DNA from: Mansonella perstans
Lineage: Eukaryota; Nematoda; Chromadorea; Rhabditida; Onchocercidae
Direction of reading: 5' to 3'
Length of the DNA stretch: 64,000 nucleotides
Assembly: GCA_037074765.1 (NCBI GenBank)
Contig: JBAMDO010000031.1
Span: 124,001-188,000, forward strand
The position numbers and the translations under genes are program-made. A model generated the notes under the pieces. The model was not told the origin of the DNA, ran no database searches, and was given only the letters and a program-made list of their open reading frames with translations. The stretch's first letter is position 1. The number at the start of each line of letters is the position of its first letter. Below are positions 15,023 through 27,180 of the stretch, piece by piece.

Positions 15023-18000
15023 ATGCATTCAGTGAAGATTACTTGTGGTGAAAGACTATCGGATCAGATCTATCTGGATTTGATTGGCGGAAAATACAGC
15101 TGCTTTCGATTGTTGAATGGGACACATGAAATTGGATGCGGTTGTAAGTTATTTACATTGTTGAAAAACAGATGTGCGGGTGTTGAAGGAAGTGATTAAT
15201 AGAATAAATACCTTAAATAGCTATTTATTTGAATGTTACAGCTGAGGAGGAAGGTAACGAAGGTGTCATCGTTTATGCAAAAAGTGCTGATGAACTGATT
15301 AGTCTTATAGCAGGTCTTGATTTCACAGATCGCATTATCACAGCTTTCGATATATTTCTTCTAAATGAGTAAGTTTCACGTTAGAGTTCGTAATTTTTGC
15401 AATAAATGATACTTACGAAATGAAATGAATGGTACTTATAAAAGAAATATAACTGTTGCTGCAGGAGAATAATCAGAGTATTGAAGGACGAAAGGGTACG
15501 TGGTGTGCTACTTTTGTACAACGACTCTGCTATTAGCGACCAGAAACGGCTGAATATTGGGTTATCAGAAGATTCCTTGTGCCCTAATGAGCAGTTTAGT
15601 ACGACTTTCTGATATTTCGTATTTTCTATTAGGTCCTTAATTTATGGTGAGTGAAGTAACGATTGAGTAATAGTTTCTTAATAGGATTCACTAGATCTAC
15701 GAACTTCAATTTTTCAGATCTTAATGGGGTATGTGAAAATCGCTGGAATGAGCGTGGTGCACTGTTGCCGGAAGGTTTTCGATTCATCAATTGGAAGAAG
15801 CCAATTTTTATTATTGAAAATCGCACTGAAATCGACATCATCACAAATTTCGTAAGTTTACCATCAGTGTGACCGGTTCTGCTTTCATAGATCTCGTGGA
15901 TTTCAATATCCTAAAAATCCAAAAAAAGCTGTTATTGCAGTGCTATGAGGCATTTAACAAGAAGAATTTGAGAGGAACTGTACTTTGTTCAGCGCGTATG
16001 AAACATTTCATGCGAGCAGCGGGCAATGCTCAAATATGTCTCCAACGCCAAAGGCTGTTCTACGGTTTTTCAGATTCACTGTTAGTGCTCAGAAAAATAT
16101 TTTGATTTTGTTGCTTGAAATGTTTACAGATGACGGTTCACATTATTTGGTTTCAGGATCTCTCTGTGTGATCCATTGGGAGACAAAAATTTGTTTGTAA
16201 CCATTCCAGCACTTACAAGAAACTTCAGGCCAAAAATTTTGATTCTCGCTGCCAGAGTAATTTCTCTTGTATATTTTCTCATACTTCTTTCGTCTGGTGT
16301 GTGAATCTCAGACGAATAATTTTGAATATTGTTGAAAACGGAATGACTACAGAGGCAGTGTTTGAGGATGTTGTAGATGGATTCCTTCAGTTCGTTCACA
16401 GAAGCAGCTGTTGGCGAGGTGTCCGTTCTCACATCACTCATTAGTCTTTTGGCAGTTGCTAAAACGATTGCAAATCATTCCAGTGAATTTGAAGCCGTAG
16501 CACAGCGCAATAAGCGGGCCGTAATTTTTGCCTTTTTTCACGGTGTATGTTCTTGAATTTGCAGTTATGCATACTTGTATTACTATTAATTGAATTAAAC
16601 TAGTATAGTAATAAGTCTTGGTCATGTAGGTGTAACTTGTCTTCTTTCATTTGTTAGCACAGGGATACCGTTTTTATCATGAAATGCAAAAGATATTTCT
16701 ATTATGTGTTTTTACTTTCTTTTGCTTGTTGACGTAAATCTCAGACGAATTTTTAATTTTGAGCACTGATAAAAGATGCAAACAAGTGATTTCAGGAATC
16801 GCTGGGTTATATTGGAAGTAGTGCCGCAGTAAATGACATCATAAAAGGCGATTTTCCTCTAGATATCAGGCTGACTGATATCGATAGCTTTATTGAGGTA
16901 ACCATGAAGATCATGAGCATGGTAGCAGTACTGTTATAGTAAGGTTAACAAGCCATTATTGCATGTAAGACACCAAGAAGCACTGTTACGTATGCATAAC
17001 AAATTTAATAGACATTGGAATCGAAAACACTTTAGTAAGAAAGTTTTGTTTATTTTTTATTATTTTCAGTTTTCATTAATCTGCAGGTGCAGCAGCTTGA
17101 TGGTTCAGATCCAACATTTTGTGCTCACGTCGACTCAGAAGCTTACGAGGTTCCTGAAAATAAAATAAAAGTTTGTTTAGCAGCCAATTTTTAGAGAAAC
17201 ATGATTTATCTCTGATGTGGACAAAATCCACTTTTTTATGCTATTTTACAATCCATTAGACAGGATCCGATTAAGTTATCCTAAGTTAAACAATGATTTT
17301 GCGGTAATGGATTTTGTAACTTCGAAAATTATGCATTTCTATATTTTTATATCGCTAGATAAATGTTTTTAAATGTTGCTGTACCATTTCAGATGAAAAT
17401 TTTGCTAGACGCTGCTAGATCATCTCTTAATCAGAGTCAGTCCAGAAATGAGAATGGAAGAGGTGGTGAAATAAATGTCGAAAGAAAGACTCAAATACCA
17501 CCCTCTTCTTATCAGTCATTTTTAAAGGAAAAGCCTGACATAGCTGGTTTCGTTCTCCGACCGTTCGGCCAGCAGTATATTTACAAGTTAGTTTAAGAAA
17601 TTGTTCAACTAATGGCCTAATAAAAATATGCTCCTGTGAAAAATAGAAGTGACTTAAAAATGGAAAATAAAAGTTAGTAACATATCGTTTTAAAATTAAA
17701 AAAAAGGATATCGGCGTACTATCAATAATGGTGTATTTGCAGTCGATTAAATTCGTTCGAGGATCAAAATGTATTTAAAAATGGAACTGCCAAACTGCGA
17801 ACTCAAGTTATTGCTGCTGCGAGTGTTGTTATGGGAGCTGTAGCACGATTTCTCACTAGTGGTAATGAAACAGAAACTGATTTATTCAATCACTATGATG
17901 TAGACGAACTATATGTAAGCAAAGATTACTCACCAAATTTATTCAGTTTTTTCGCTGTAGTAATCGTGTGCTTTAGACGAGTATTTTATTACAGGTGACC

Positions 18001-19256
18001 GTTCTTCTGGATTGTTTCTTGAAATATTCTGATTGGCATACTTGTAATTTCTTCAGAAGTATTACGAAGGGTGATAGTCGGTTTGAACAACACTGTTAGT
18101 ACGGACTAATCTTTTTTTTTTATAGTGTTTTTATTCATTTCTTTATCATTAGTTTGCATAGGAGATTTTCAGGCATAAAGTCAGTTTAAAATTAAATCGA
18201 TATATGGGCTAATTTCTCTTTATGAGAAATAGTTCTAAAAAATATTTGTTTTACAAATTTTACAGCGAAAGACACATATATTTCGGTAGGAAGGAACAGT
18301 TACTCGTTTATTCGCATTCTGATGACCATGTTAATCGTTAATGTTTTTGGGTCCAAAAATGCGGTTAATGTTCCTGGTCGTGGTCAGTGTGAAGATTTAA
18401 ATAAGCACCATAAGGTAACCGGATGGTTTTGTCATGCAGTTTTTATTTTTATATTCCTCACAACTTAAACAATTTCTCCACTCTTCCTCACTTGCCAGTT
18501 TACAGCACCTCGAAACATTCAAATAAAGCGGTAAATATGCAATAGAAATAGCGATATTATGACATACAGAACAGCATTCAAATTTCACATCTGTATGCAC
18601 AAAATTGCTATAAGACGTTGCTTGTGTATAAATAACTTTTACATTCAAACTTGCTCATGATTTACTACTTTCGCTAGAATATTACGATAGGTCTTGTTGG
18701 AAGAAATTACTTTTTTTGAGTACTGAATAATAAAAATGAATAATAAAAAGTTTTCTCGGTGGAAATCTCTTTTAGATTTATCGGTATATTTGGCAATATG
18801 ATCCAGAAGATGAAAAATTTACATGTTATCGTAATTCGCTATATACAACGGCTGCGGAATCTCCAGCCTTCAAATTAGATGGTATTGTTTCACGTGAATT
18901 CTATTTTTAAAACAGGCACGGGTTTTTCTCGATAGGTTTTTGTTATCGTTTCTTTCATGTTTAAAGCCTTCACGTTCATCTTTTTTGCAATTTGATATGA
19001 TTGGAAATTTTCAGAGTACAACATGAATTCAGGAATTTATTCAACTTGGGTAGAAAGTGTTTGGACCACGAAGCAGTTGGAACTTTTCTTAACCATAAAT
19101 CCATGTCTAACGCGTGACGTTACTGTGCTTCTATCCGGGGTCTTCTTCTTCATCATCTCACTCATCATAATGGAACTGATTTATTTGGGAAACAAAGAAG
19201 CCATCGAACCAGCAGCATTTATACTCGACTCCGCTGATAATCCCTCCCCACTTTAG
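15023..19256 (+). CDS. Nicastrin (gamma-secretase subunit)
   Basis: Nicastrin is the substrate-gating ectodomain subunit of gamma-secretase, which cleaves Notch and other type I membrane proteins. At least twelve exons are visible. 15023-15143 gives IYLDLIGGKYSCFRLLNGTH. 15242-15368 and 15465-15615 follow in phase and give ERIIRVLKDERVRGVLLLYN. 15720-15855 gives CENRWNERGALLPEGFRFIN. About 15943 on gives CYEAFNKKNLRGTVLCSARM. Then come CDPLGDKNLFVTIPAL and the peptidase-like region (NKRAVIFAFFHG joined to ESLGYIGSSAAV), keeping the Glu and Tyr of the family GE...YIGSS motif. Exons near 17085, 17390, 17750, 17995, 18267 and 18777 follow. The last exon (about 19016-19256) gives STWVESVW, one membrane span and a short tail. 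No signal-peptide exon was found upstream of the ATG at 15023, so the 5' end is probably incomplete. Confidence 0.9.
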
Positions 19257-19736
19257 TCGCTGTTTATTCATAGCTCTTGCTGAGCTGCATTTTACTATTT
19301 CATTTCCGTTATCCACAATTTTTGAATTTGTCCCAGAAAATTTCTTCCAGATGACTGTTATTATGATACTCTTTTGAGCAGATTTACTTTCTTTTTAGAG
19401 AATTTACACATATTGGAATAATTCGTTTTAATGTTTTATTCGTTTCGTTTCATTTAGATTACGTTTATGTTACTTTAATCAGTCCGGAATTCAAAGCATT
19501 GTGTCGAGATGCTGCGTGCAATAAGTTTCTGTGAGTTACTGTTATAAATTTCTAAGGACTTAAAGTAGGTCCACTATTCCGGTCGGTTACTTGGCATATG
19601 ACAGTGGAGCATTGTGCACATTTGTTTAATTTCTTGCGATTATAAGTTGTATGTGCTTGCACACTTCCAGTTGTATCAACTGGATAATATCCTTACCAGT
19701 TAATATCCTTTGTGATGATCTAACAACAAAAACGTG

Positions 19737-20054
19737 ATGACGGGCTGGTATGAAGCGCTATTTATTGCTATTGTTATTGATGAAAAAATGGGAGCAGTAT
19801 TATGTAAACGAAAGTTGCCGCTGAAAATGATTTGCTCTACGTAATAGTTGTTGGCTTTACAATTTTAACAGAAACGGTTGATGGAGAGGCAAGGGCGGGA
19901 TAAACAAATATTTAATTTATACAAAAAGAAAACACAAGCAAATAATCATGATAACGAAGGCGATAATACAAACAGTGGCTTTGACGATCACAGACGGACC
20001 TTCATTTCCAATAAACACCGGTTGGAGATTATCCTTTGCGTCATCCTTTCCTGA
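19737..20054 (+). CDS. Small two-exon protein, 80 aa, unknown
   Basis: I do not recognise it, but the model is clean. ATG at 19737 and exon 1 to 19796 (20 codons, MTGWYEALFIAIVIDEKMGA), a 75-bp intron starting GTATTA and ending TTTTAACAG, then exon 2 at 19872-20054 in phase 0 (KRLMERQGRDKQIFNLYKKK...), stop TGA. A hydrophobic N-terminus is followed by a basic, Asn/Asp-rich segment, so a small membrane-associated protein is possible. It lies about 480 bp downstream of nicastrin on the same strand, so a downstream operon position is possible but unproven. Confidence 0.45.
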
Positions 20055-20201
20055 CAAGCTTCTCTAAATGAGTTCATTACTTGTTACGTGCATTTCAAAT
20101 TAGAAAAAGCTACTAATCCCTTTGAGTGTTCGATAGGGGTATAACGAATCGCTGTTGACATTGCTTCAAGCATGACAGATAAACAAAACCTTAACATGAT
20201 T

Positions 20202-20462
20202 TCAGCATGAAATGGTAAATGATATTAGGAATGTATAGCAGCAAAAATAGAAGAACGGATAATTCCTGGGGATTTTATCAAATAGTCCTTTTATTCCAAG
20301 AAAGAAAATCTTGAGTAGCAGCAGAGAAGTAACCGATTCGGAGTTAAATAATTGTTGTGATTGCTGAAGGAGTTTGTGTTCCATCTCTTCGGGTAACCGT
20401 TCTCTGGAAAAAAATTTGTTGAAGGATTTAAAAGTTGTAAAGAATTTTGTCGAAACAGCCAA
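20202..20462 (-). CDS. Possible exon, unrecognised
   Basis: A minus-strand frame preceded by a good acceptor (TTTTTTTCCAG at about 20400) reads RERLPEEMEHKLLQQSQQLF and then becomes hydrophobic to a stop. This could be a last exon or chance. Confidence 0.2.
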   Translation of the reverse strand: MAVSTKFFTTFKSFNKFFSRERLPEEMEHKLLQQSQQLFNSESVTSLLLLKIFFLGIKGLFDKIPRNYPFFYFCCYTFLISFTISC

Positions 20463-20469
20463 TATTGAA

Positions 20470-22555
20470 GTTGAATGTTGATAATCGAATGTTGAAGTCG
20501 AAGAATGATAACATAGCTTAAAATTTAGTAATTCATTTGCTAGAAAATATTTCAGACCAAGAAAAAGTCAGTCTGATTCAGGCCAAAGATGGGTTGTCGC
20601 CAAAGACTAACCGTAGATTTGATTCGTGGTTATAGTGGATGACTGGTACACTAACTGATTGACCAGCAGTTCCTTCCATATCTTTCTTTTCTCTCTTGAA
20701 AATGCGCATTTCCAATTTCTCTCTTCCATTTGCGAATTTCATTACCGTTATCTACAAAAATTTAGTTCATGCAACAAAGAACATATCACGATGTTAGATA
20801 TGATGCCATCCAGCAGGCAGGTTATGATTCAATGTAAAAAACAATGAAGTATCGGCACAATGCTTTGTCACATGCCAAAAATCATTGGAGCATTCTCAAT
20901 TACCAACTCCATCCAAATTTTTCTACACTTTATATATATGTAGGCGTGCGCTTGCGTATGTGTGTCTGCATGCGCGTATATATATATATATATATAGATA
21001 TAGATATGTATATGTGTGTACATGCACATACATGTACATGCGTGTTCTTATCACCTGCTCAAGTCTGTGCATTTCAATGTGTATGCCGTATCAAACTAAA
21101 ACAAGAAAAATGGATCTTTTGTTGACTGGTAAAAATGTTGATTGAAGGGAAGAGAGAACTGTGAAAACTTGGCAAAGTACTAACCCATATCTTCAAACGA
21201 TAAGATTGCCATTGCGAGCTGCTTCATCTGAAATATTTTTCATCTCTGAATATCTTCAAAAGCTGCATTTGCTTAGCCCAAGTTATCCCTTAAATCACAA
21301 ACTTTCTTATCTCGTACTCCATACATTTCAATCATCAACAACGTGATGATCGGAGGATCGGCAAACCGCACAGCATTCATATTTCGTTACAAATATCATA
21401 AACAGAATTACTTGGCTCTAGAAGTTGTGATCATTCATTAGCCTGGATAAAGTTGAGATTGATAAATTGGAAAACTTGAGCAAACTGATTCCGAACGCCT
21501 TCATTTTTTTTATTTCATCACTACTTCTAGCCTTCAGATATATCATCCATCTATCCAGCTCAGGCTATTTTAAAATCTCACCTACAGTTTCATTTTTTCA
21601 CCTCCTTTCAGTACCTTCCTATGTCACAGATCCTTTTTACACCACTTAATAAGTGCCTTTTGGACGAATTATTTTGCTAAATTGATTTCTAACTTTTAAT
21701 ATTATGATGCTGTTCATCTTGTATCTTACATTGTGTATAGCGTCCATTACCACTTCATCTGTCATCTCTCACTGTTTCTTTTTGATTTTATGCCATACTG
21801 TCTTGGTAATTGCCCTCTATAACTTCTGCGCGATGATATTGAACAGAAGTTCATAGAATGGCTCATTCAATGAAGTTCTCCGAAACAGAAGATCTCAAAA
21901 ACTTATGTGAATTCTAAAGCAAAGAATTATGTTAGCTTTTCAGGAATTAGAACTCTTATTTTGTATAGATATTGTAAAATACTGTCAATTTATTGCAATA
22001 TCTTCTCATTTACATAGATACTAGCTTTTCTACAATCAGAACTCCTCTTCATGTTCTAATTGAATATTTCATAAATTCACATCACTCACCTGACGGTGAA
22101 TGCACCTACTGATTTCATCAAAGTTTTGTTCTCAATCTCCTGTTCATGAACATTATTCACTTTATTCTTTGTTTAAATATTGCAAAAACCCAGCTTCACA
22201 GAAGCCAAAGAAATATGATAGCAAAGAAAATCACTCATTGTTTTTTCATATTGGACCGTCAACCTTTCATTTTTAACAATAATTCTGGCATACTTCCTGA
22301 AGCAACTTTATTACGCCAACTTTTTCAATAGTCACATTTCATCGCATCGAAATTGCAATCAATTTTAGAGTGAATGTATTTTTAGGGTTTAGATGAGCAC
22401 ATCGTCATTAAAATTTAAAAATCAGTGATGTCAAAAAAAGAATTGAATTTCAGTTATTTAAAATAAAGCATTTAGAAAAAGTTTGCTTTTTAGTGTCAGG
22501 GAACTTTTTTGATTTATGCGATAGAATCGTATTTGAAATTGTATTGAGGGAGTGT
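20470..22555. other. Intergenic, nothing identified except a simple repeat
   Basis: Pyrimidine-rich AT DNA with short open frames that carry no recognisable motif. A purine/pyrimidine alternating tract (TA, GTGT, CATGTACATG) lies at about 20929-21045. Confidence 0.4.
20929..21045. repeat. Alternating TA/TG simple repeat
   Basis: A mixed microsatellite of (TA)n, (GATA)n and TGTG/CATGTACATG words. The frames reading through it (20844-21145) are artefacts of the repeat. Confidence 0.75.
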
Positions 22556-22720
22556 GTGAAACCTCAAACTTGGGTAATTAAACCTTTATTAAAAATATTA
22601 ACAAACGCGAAGTGATTAAAAACATTAACAAACGCGAACGTAAATATAAAAACATTAACAAACGCGAACGTAAATATTTAATGTAGAAGAAAAAAATGGA
22701 TAACGACATAAGTAAGTAAA
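22556..22720 (-). mobile_element. BEL/Pao LTR remnant carrying SL1
   Basis: On the minus strand this matches the SL1-proximal end of the LTRs at 44479 and 51126: imperfect repeats of a 'cacgttcgcgtttgttaat'-like unit, then AATAAA, then the complete SL1 leader (22584 down to 22563). The rest of an LTR is not recognisable here. Confidence 0.75.
22563..22584 (-). promoter_or_regulatory. Exact SL1 spliced-leader sequence in LTR remnant
   Basis: The 22 bases are the reverse complement of nematode SL1 (GGTTTAATTACC...GTTTGAG) with no mismatch. AATAAA abuts its 5' G, as in the other LTR copies. Confidence 0.9.
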
Positions 22721-22724
22721 TGAA

Positions 22725-23640
22725 GAAACAAATGAATCTTCCTCAGTCGGAGGATTGACAGTTTATACATCGTAGTAAAAGAGAAGGGACTAAGCTTAAT
22801 AGAAAGGTCATAAGGTTACAATAATAAAAGAGGGGATTAATTATGGTTCACAGTAGAGGATTTACAACAACGGCATCTTTGATGCGATACGATAACAGAA
22901 TGTGATTTACATAGGCAAAAATGTCACAAAAATGTTACAAGAATGTTACTAATTTACACTAAGAGCAAAATCACTTTCCTGTATTCGGTTTTTCCGACAT
23001 TTAGTACTTACTTTTTATTGCCACGGGAAATCTATCGTCTGAACACAAGAATCTATCCTAGGACCGAAATCACAATTTTAATTTTTATTTTGGAATGTGA
23101 TAAAATAGTTGTCAAGTTGACAAATTAAATTAGTGAATTAAAATTAGCAAGTTAATGAAACACCATGTATTTGTTAAAGATAACATTTCAAAGTTTGAAA
23201 CACAGCATTTTAGATTTCAATAGAAACGGTTTCAAATATGGCCACGTTATATGCATTGCCATCTATTAGCCATCTGTTGTGGCCGACGTCATTTCAAAGT
23301 GGTACAATAGAACAATGTAAGAACAGATTTCTGAGCAACAGTGTCGAAAAAGTAATGCACAAATGGCATTGAGACAAATTTAAATGAAAGCGTTAGGACA
23401 TGTCACGCTAAGTGTGAAAAACGATTGATCCGTGGTCTTTCACATGCTAGAGCAACATTATACATAAAGTAATTTCTAAGCCAAATTTTTAGCAAAAAAT
23501 GTACATAAAACCGACTTAGAATTTACAATACTAACCTGAAACATAACTTTGGGAATGATAAGAATCATCGAACACTTAGACGACATTTTGGAAATACACA
23601 CCACTTCCGCATCATCTAAGAATATCTCATCCTGAATTCG
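22725..23640. other. Intergenic, nothing identified
   Basis: No coding exon, RNA gene or tandem repeat was seen between the two LTR remnants. Confidence 0.4.
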
Positions 23641-23645
23641 TTCCT

Positions 23646-23990
23646 CTGTCGCGAATTTTATATCGCGAAACTTCCAATAGGTCAATAAATCAAATTGCAA
23701 AATGAATGTTAATGTCTTTATGAGTCATCTAATTCATTTTATAATATTAGGGTTTATTTCCTATATCTTTGTTGCAGTCTAAACTCACATCCAATTATAA
23801 GCTGTCAATCCTCTTTCCTACCATAAACTAACAAAGAGGCAGCTGCAGCAATATCTTACTAAACAAAGCCATTGTGTAACTGTCATGAAATTCTTTGTCT
23901 GATGATTATGCTTACATGTAATCTATTGTGCTTTTAAATCACGCTTGCCTTTACAAAGGATTTCGTTTTTTTATGAGCTTAAGTTTCTTG
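23646..23990 (+). mobile_element. Truncated BEL/Pao LTR (second subfamily)
   Basis: It begins TGTCGCGAATTTTATATCGC, like the other LTR starts, and matches the LTR nested at 46056 over hundreds of bases (shared 'cctaccataaactaacaaag', 'aggcagctgcag', 'gcttatgcttacatg'). The match stops abruptly at about 23985-23990, where the left arm of the LOTUS-Tudor inverted repeat begins. The SL1 end of the LTR is missing. Confidence 0.8.
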
Positions 23991-23991
23991 G

Positions 23992-24382
23992 TAGCGCATC
24001 TCATCAATCAAACAGTCTAGCATAACGTTAGCATGACTACCATAATCTATGATCTCGATAGATTGAACTCGATAAACTTGAATATCCTTGGCATCGTGGA
24101 AAGCGTAATGACTATCTTTTATAAGTTCCACTACTTTATAATCCTTTTCCTGATCATGAGTCAAGTAATGGAAGCTAAAAGATAAGAGCGTAGTCATGCT
24201 TTGTACAAACATTTATTTCAGGTCATTAAGCCCACATGTGAACAAAAATTTGTCCGTTTTTTCTGTAATCACTTTACTCTAAATTAAACTTCAATAGGAG
24301 ATGTTTTAAATTTCACAAAAAGCAAAGCACTTACCACATCTTTTTTCGAATGAAGCATATTCGCGTTTAAAAGAGCGAAGCA
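23992..24382 (-). repeat. Left arm of 390-bp inverted repeat
   Basis: The reverse complement of this segment matches 28414-28804 with only scattered differences. It covers the end of one exon, an intron and the Tudor core exon. One difference is six A's versus four after CAG (24258-24263 here), which shifts the frame of this copy. Confidence 0.9.
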
Positions 24383-25840
24383 TAAAAGATGCAGGAATTC
24401 GATACCTGTCCAACAGTTCGCTAATCAAAACAATATGCATCAAGAAAATCCGAAAACGACAAAATTGTCAAAAAAAAAAACCTGCTTTTTTCTGCACTTT
24501 ATCATAATTTCCAGTAATTACCTTACTGAATATATCAATAAAAAAAATTATTTTTAAAAAATTTTTATATCCATGAGCTAGGAATGGCTTTGCATTGTAT
24601 AAGCAAAATGATAAAAAAAATTATTAAGCGAACTTTGTGATCTTTTGGATATCACAGAGCATAATTATGATCTCATCCAACTCAGTGATGCATAGCAACG
24701 GATGCACAACTATCTAAGACTTAATTTGAAATTCAAATTATTTAAAACATATGATTGAATCCTAAGAAATAATTGTAAATAAATTTCATCCATTCTATAA
24801 AACGATGATTTAGATTTGGAAATATTCAAGCTTTTTCAAATTGCAGATCACATAAAAAATAAAACTTACTGGTTTGAAAATACTGCTGGCAAATTCGGCA
24901 GTGGAACAGTAATGGAACAGTAAAAAAGTAATCTGACATAACATGAATGACTATCTTGACTGATTCTGTGAACGAGAGCAAACTTGATGATATGGTTGAC
25001 TCAGGTCTTTTAGCACCATGTACTAACGATATCAAAAGTCCTGGTTGGAAGAAAATTGAAGCTTCAAGTCCTCATATTATTTCCATTATATGAAAGTATT
25101 CTTACAGTATTTGCCGAAATAAATTTGCAACAAAGACATCATTGAATTTTGTTATCAGCTTAGCGGTAAGCTCCCAAATGTTCACTTTGATGCCTTTTGC
25201 TGTTAACTTTTCGAGTAATTCCTTTTGATGTAGCGGTCTTCCTGTTTTCATCAAGAGATCACAAATCTACAAAAAAAAGAAAGAAAAATTGATTTTTTAA
25301 GTTTAAAAATCTAAAAAAAATGAAGCAACAAGGTCGAATAAAGTTGAGAAAATAAAAAAAAAAAAAACCCGACTATAGCTACTGGTACACTTTTATCAAC
25401 AGAACTTGGGAACATCGATCGTTCGTTGTAATTCTGAGTACTAAGAGCCGATTTTCCAGTAAGTGAGGAGATGAGAAAGAGATCAAGTATCTGAATAACC
25501 ATAAAAGCTCATAAATAGTTGGAATAAAAGTCAGGTTTTTAAGAAAAACCAAACCTAAGATTTCGCTAAAGTACAAGAAAATCTTTGTCGAGACTAAATA
25601 ATATAGATTGAGCAAATAAAGAATGATCTCAGTTTGAGAAAATATCCTTGATACCAAGTAAATCTGGCAATTTGATATAGAATAAAGTAACTAACACCAT
25701 CCTGAAGTGCGAGTTCCGAATGTCTACCAGATGAAAACAATTTTTGTATGACATTCTCCCATGTGCCTTCCAGATAATTTTTAGGATTAATGTATCGGCC
25801 ATCCTCTTCATAAAAAATTTATAAGCCAGAGACCTGAAAT
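23992..25840 (-). pseudogene. LOTUS-Tudor protein, N-terminal half, broken
   Basis: Proteins with LOTUS (OST-HTH) and Tudor domains (TDRD5/TDRD7, worm LOTR-1) work in germ granules and small-RNA control. On the minus strand, about 25818-25698 gives GRYINPKNYLEGTWENVIQK and LFSSGRHSELALQD. Exon 25266-25106 (between TTTTGTAG and GTAAG) gives ICDLLMKTGRPLHQKELLEK and IKVNIWELTAKLITKF, a LOTUS-like winged helix. Exon 24420-24335 gives ELLDRYRIPASFMLRSFKRE and donor GTAAG. Then comes the Tudor core (24185-23992: KDYKVVELIKDSHYAF and IDYGSHAN). The Tudor exon is frameshifted by two extra A's and the gene stops at the inverted-repeat edge beside an LTR fragment. More 5' exons must exist. The family call rests on motif recognition only. 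Confidence 0.5.
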
Positions 25841-26040
25841 AGAGAACAAAAAATGCACAGATGGGAGAAAAGTAAAAATAAAGCAAATTTTACGCAATGA
25901 TTAACGAAAAAAAGAAACCTTAAATGAACCTTCCGATGATTAACGAATAAAAGGACCTTAAATGAACCTAAATTTGATAGTTTAGACAGAAAGAATCTTC
26001 CCATGCTTTTGAAAATCATCGCTTAAGATTTATTGCACCT

Positions 26041-27180
26041 ATGCGAGCTTCGAGCAATTATCAGCATTCGTTTATTCAACGAAATTACGACTGCAGTGAT
26101 CATTTTCTTCCATCAACTTCAGGTAGGTTTCTTTGTTTTAGCTTATCTAAATTGCTGTATTGTAAAATCACTTTTTTTTATCTACCTTTCGACGTTATTA
26201 AAATTGAAAGCAATGTAAATCTGTTATAAGTAGAAATAAATGTAATTTTTTTTTCTGATTCAGTACTAGGATTAGAAGTTTGTTCATTTTGCTTATTCCA
26301 CGCAGCATAAAAAGAAATGAAAAGGAAAATTTACGAATCCAGCGACAACCAAATTTAAATATGATGAAATTTTAGATATTGTATTTTTGTTATTCTTTAT
26401 GGTTTATTTCTTTGGCAGCAAATTTCATTATTTTGATTAGAACTTCAAATATTTTCAGGAAACCATCGACAACCAAATTTAGGAAAGAATGAAAATGTTG
26501 GAAGGATGAAATCTCAAAAAGTATCTGCTCGTCTACATAATGTATTTTTCGATTGTCTATTTTCTTCATAGAGCATTCTTAACTTCTTCCTTTTTGTTTT
26601 GCACTACTATTATAATTTTAATTTTAATTTTTCATTCATAGTACATTTGTATTGATTGGAAAGAGGAAATCAAAAAAATTTTGTTACTGATATTTTTTGA
26701 CCTTTTCTTTGATAATATTGCTATGACTTGATGCACAACTTTTCGGAAGAACTAACTATTGAATACACAAGTTTTTGCTAGTTAGATCGTCTTAACTTGA
26801 ACCTAGGTTTCTTAATCAGTTAGAAGTTTTCGCAATTAATTTGAATGATTCTGCACCTCTTAGTTTTAGCTATTAATTTTTATCTATTAAAAAAGTTTTA
26901 TCTATTAAAGTTTAAATTTTTATCTATTAAAAAAGTAAGATACTGAAAATGGATTTCCTTCAAATTCAACAGTACGAAATAATACTTTAACTGCTTCTCA
27001 AACTTGAGCTTAAAATTTTGATTTTTGATATCCAAATTTCAGGAAATGATTTTTTTTTGATTTCAGGTAGAAAGCGATTAGTTAAAATCACTGAGCAACA
27101 TGGCGGTGAAATAATTCGAAAAATACTTGTATATCTGATACAAATTATTTCCAGTGCATCCATTCTTCTCTGAAGCAATC
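26041..27180 (+). CDS. Possible plus-strand exons, unrecognised
   Basis: An ATG at 26041 reads RASSNYQHSFIQRNYDCSDH to a GTAGGT donor and would join in phase to NHRQPNLGKNENVGRMKSQK at about 26459. A further stretch, RKRLVKITEQHGGEIIRKI, lies at about 27066. The word 'cgacaaccaaatttaga/aat' occurs twice (about 26340 and 26466), so part of this may be a local duplication. Family unknown, and strand conflicts with the flanking LOTUS exons. Confidence 0.25.

Noticed and set aside
22590..22680. CRISPR-like spaced repeats
   Set aside because: The repeated 'acattaacaaacgcgaa' units are the tandem repeats of an LTR, with no unique spacers, in a eukaryotic genome.
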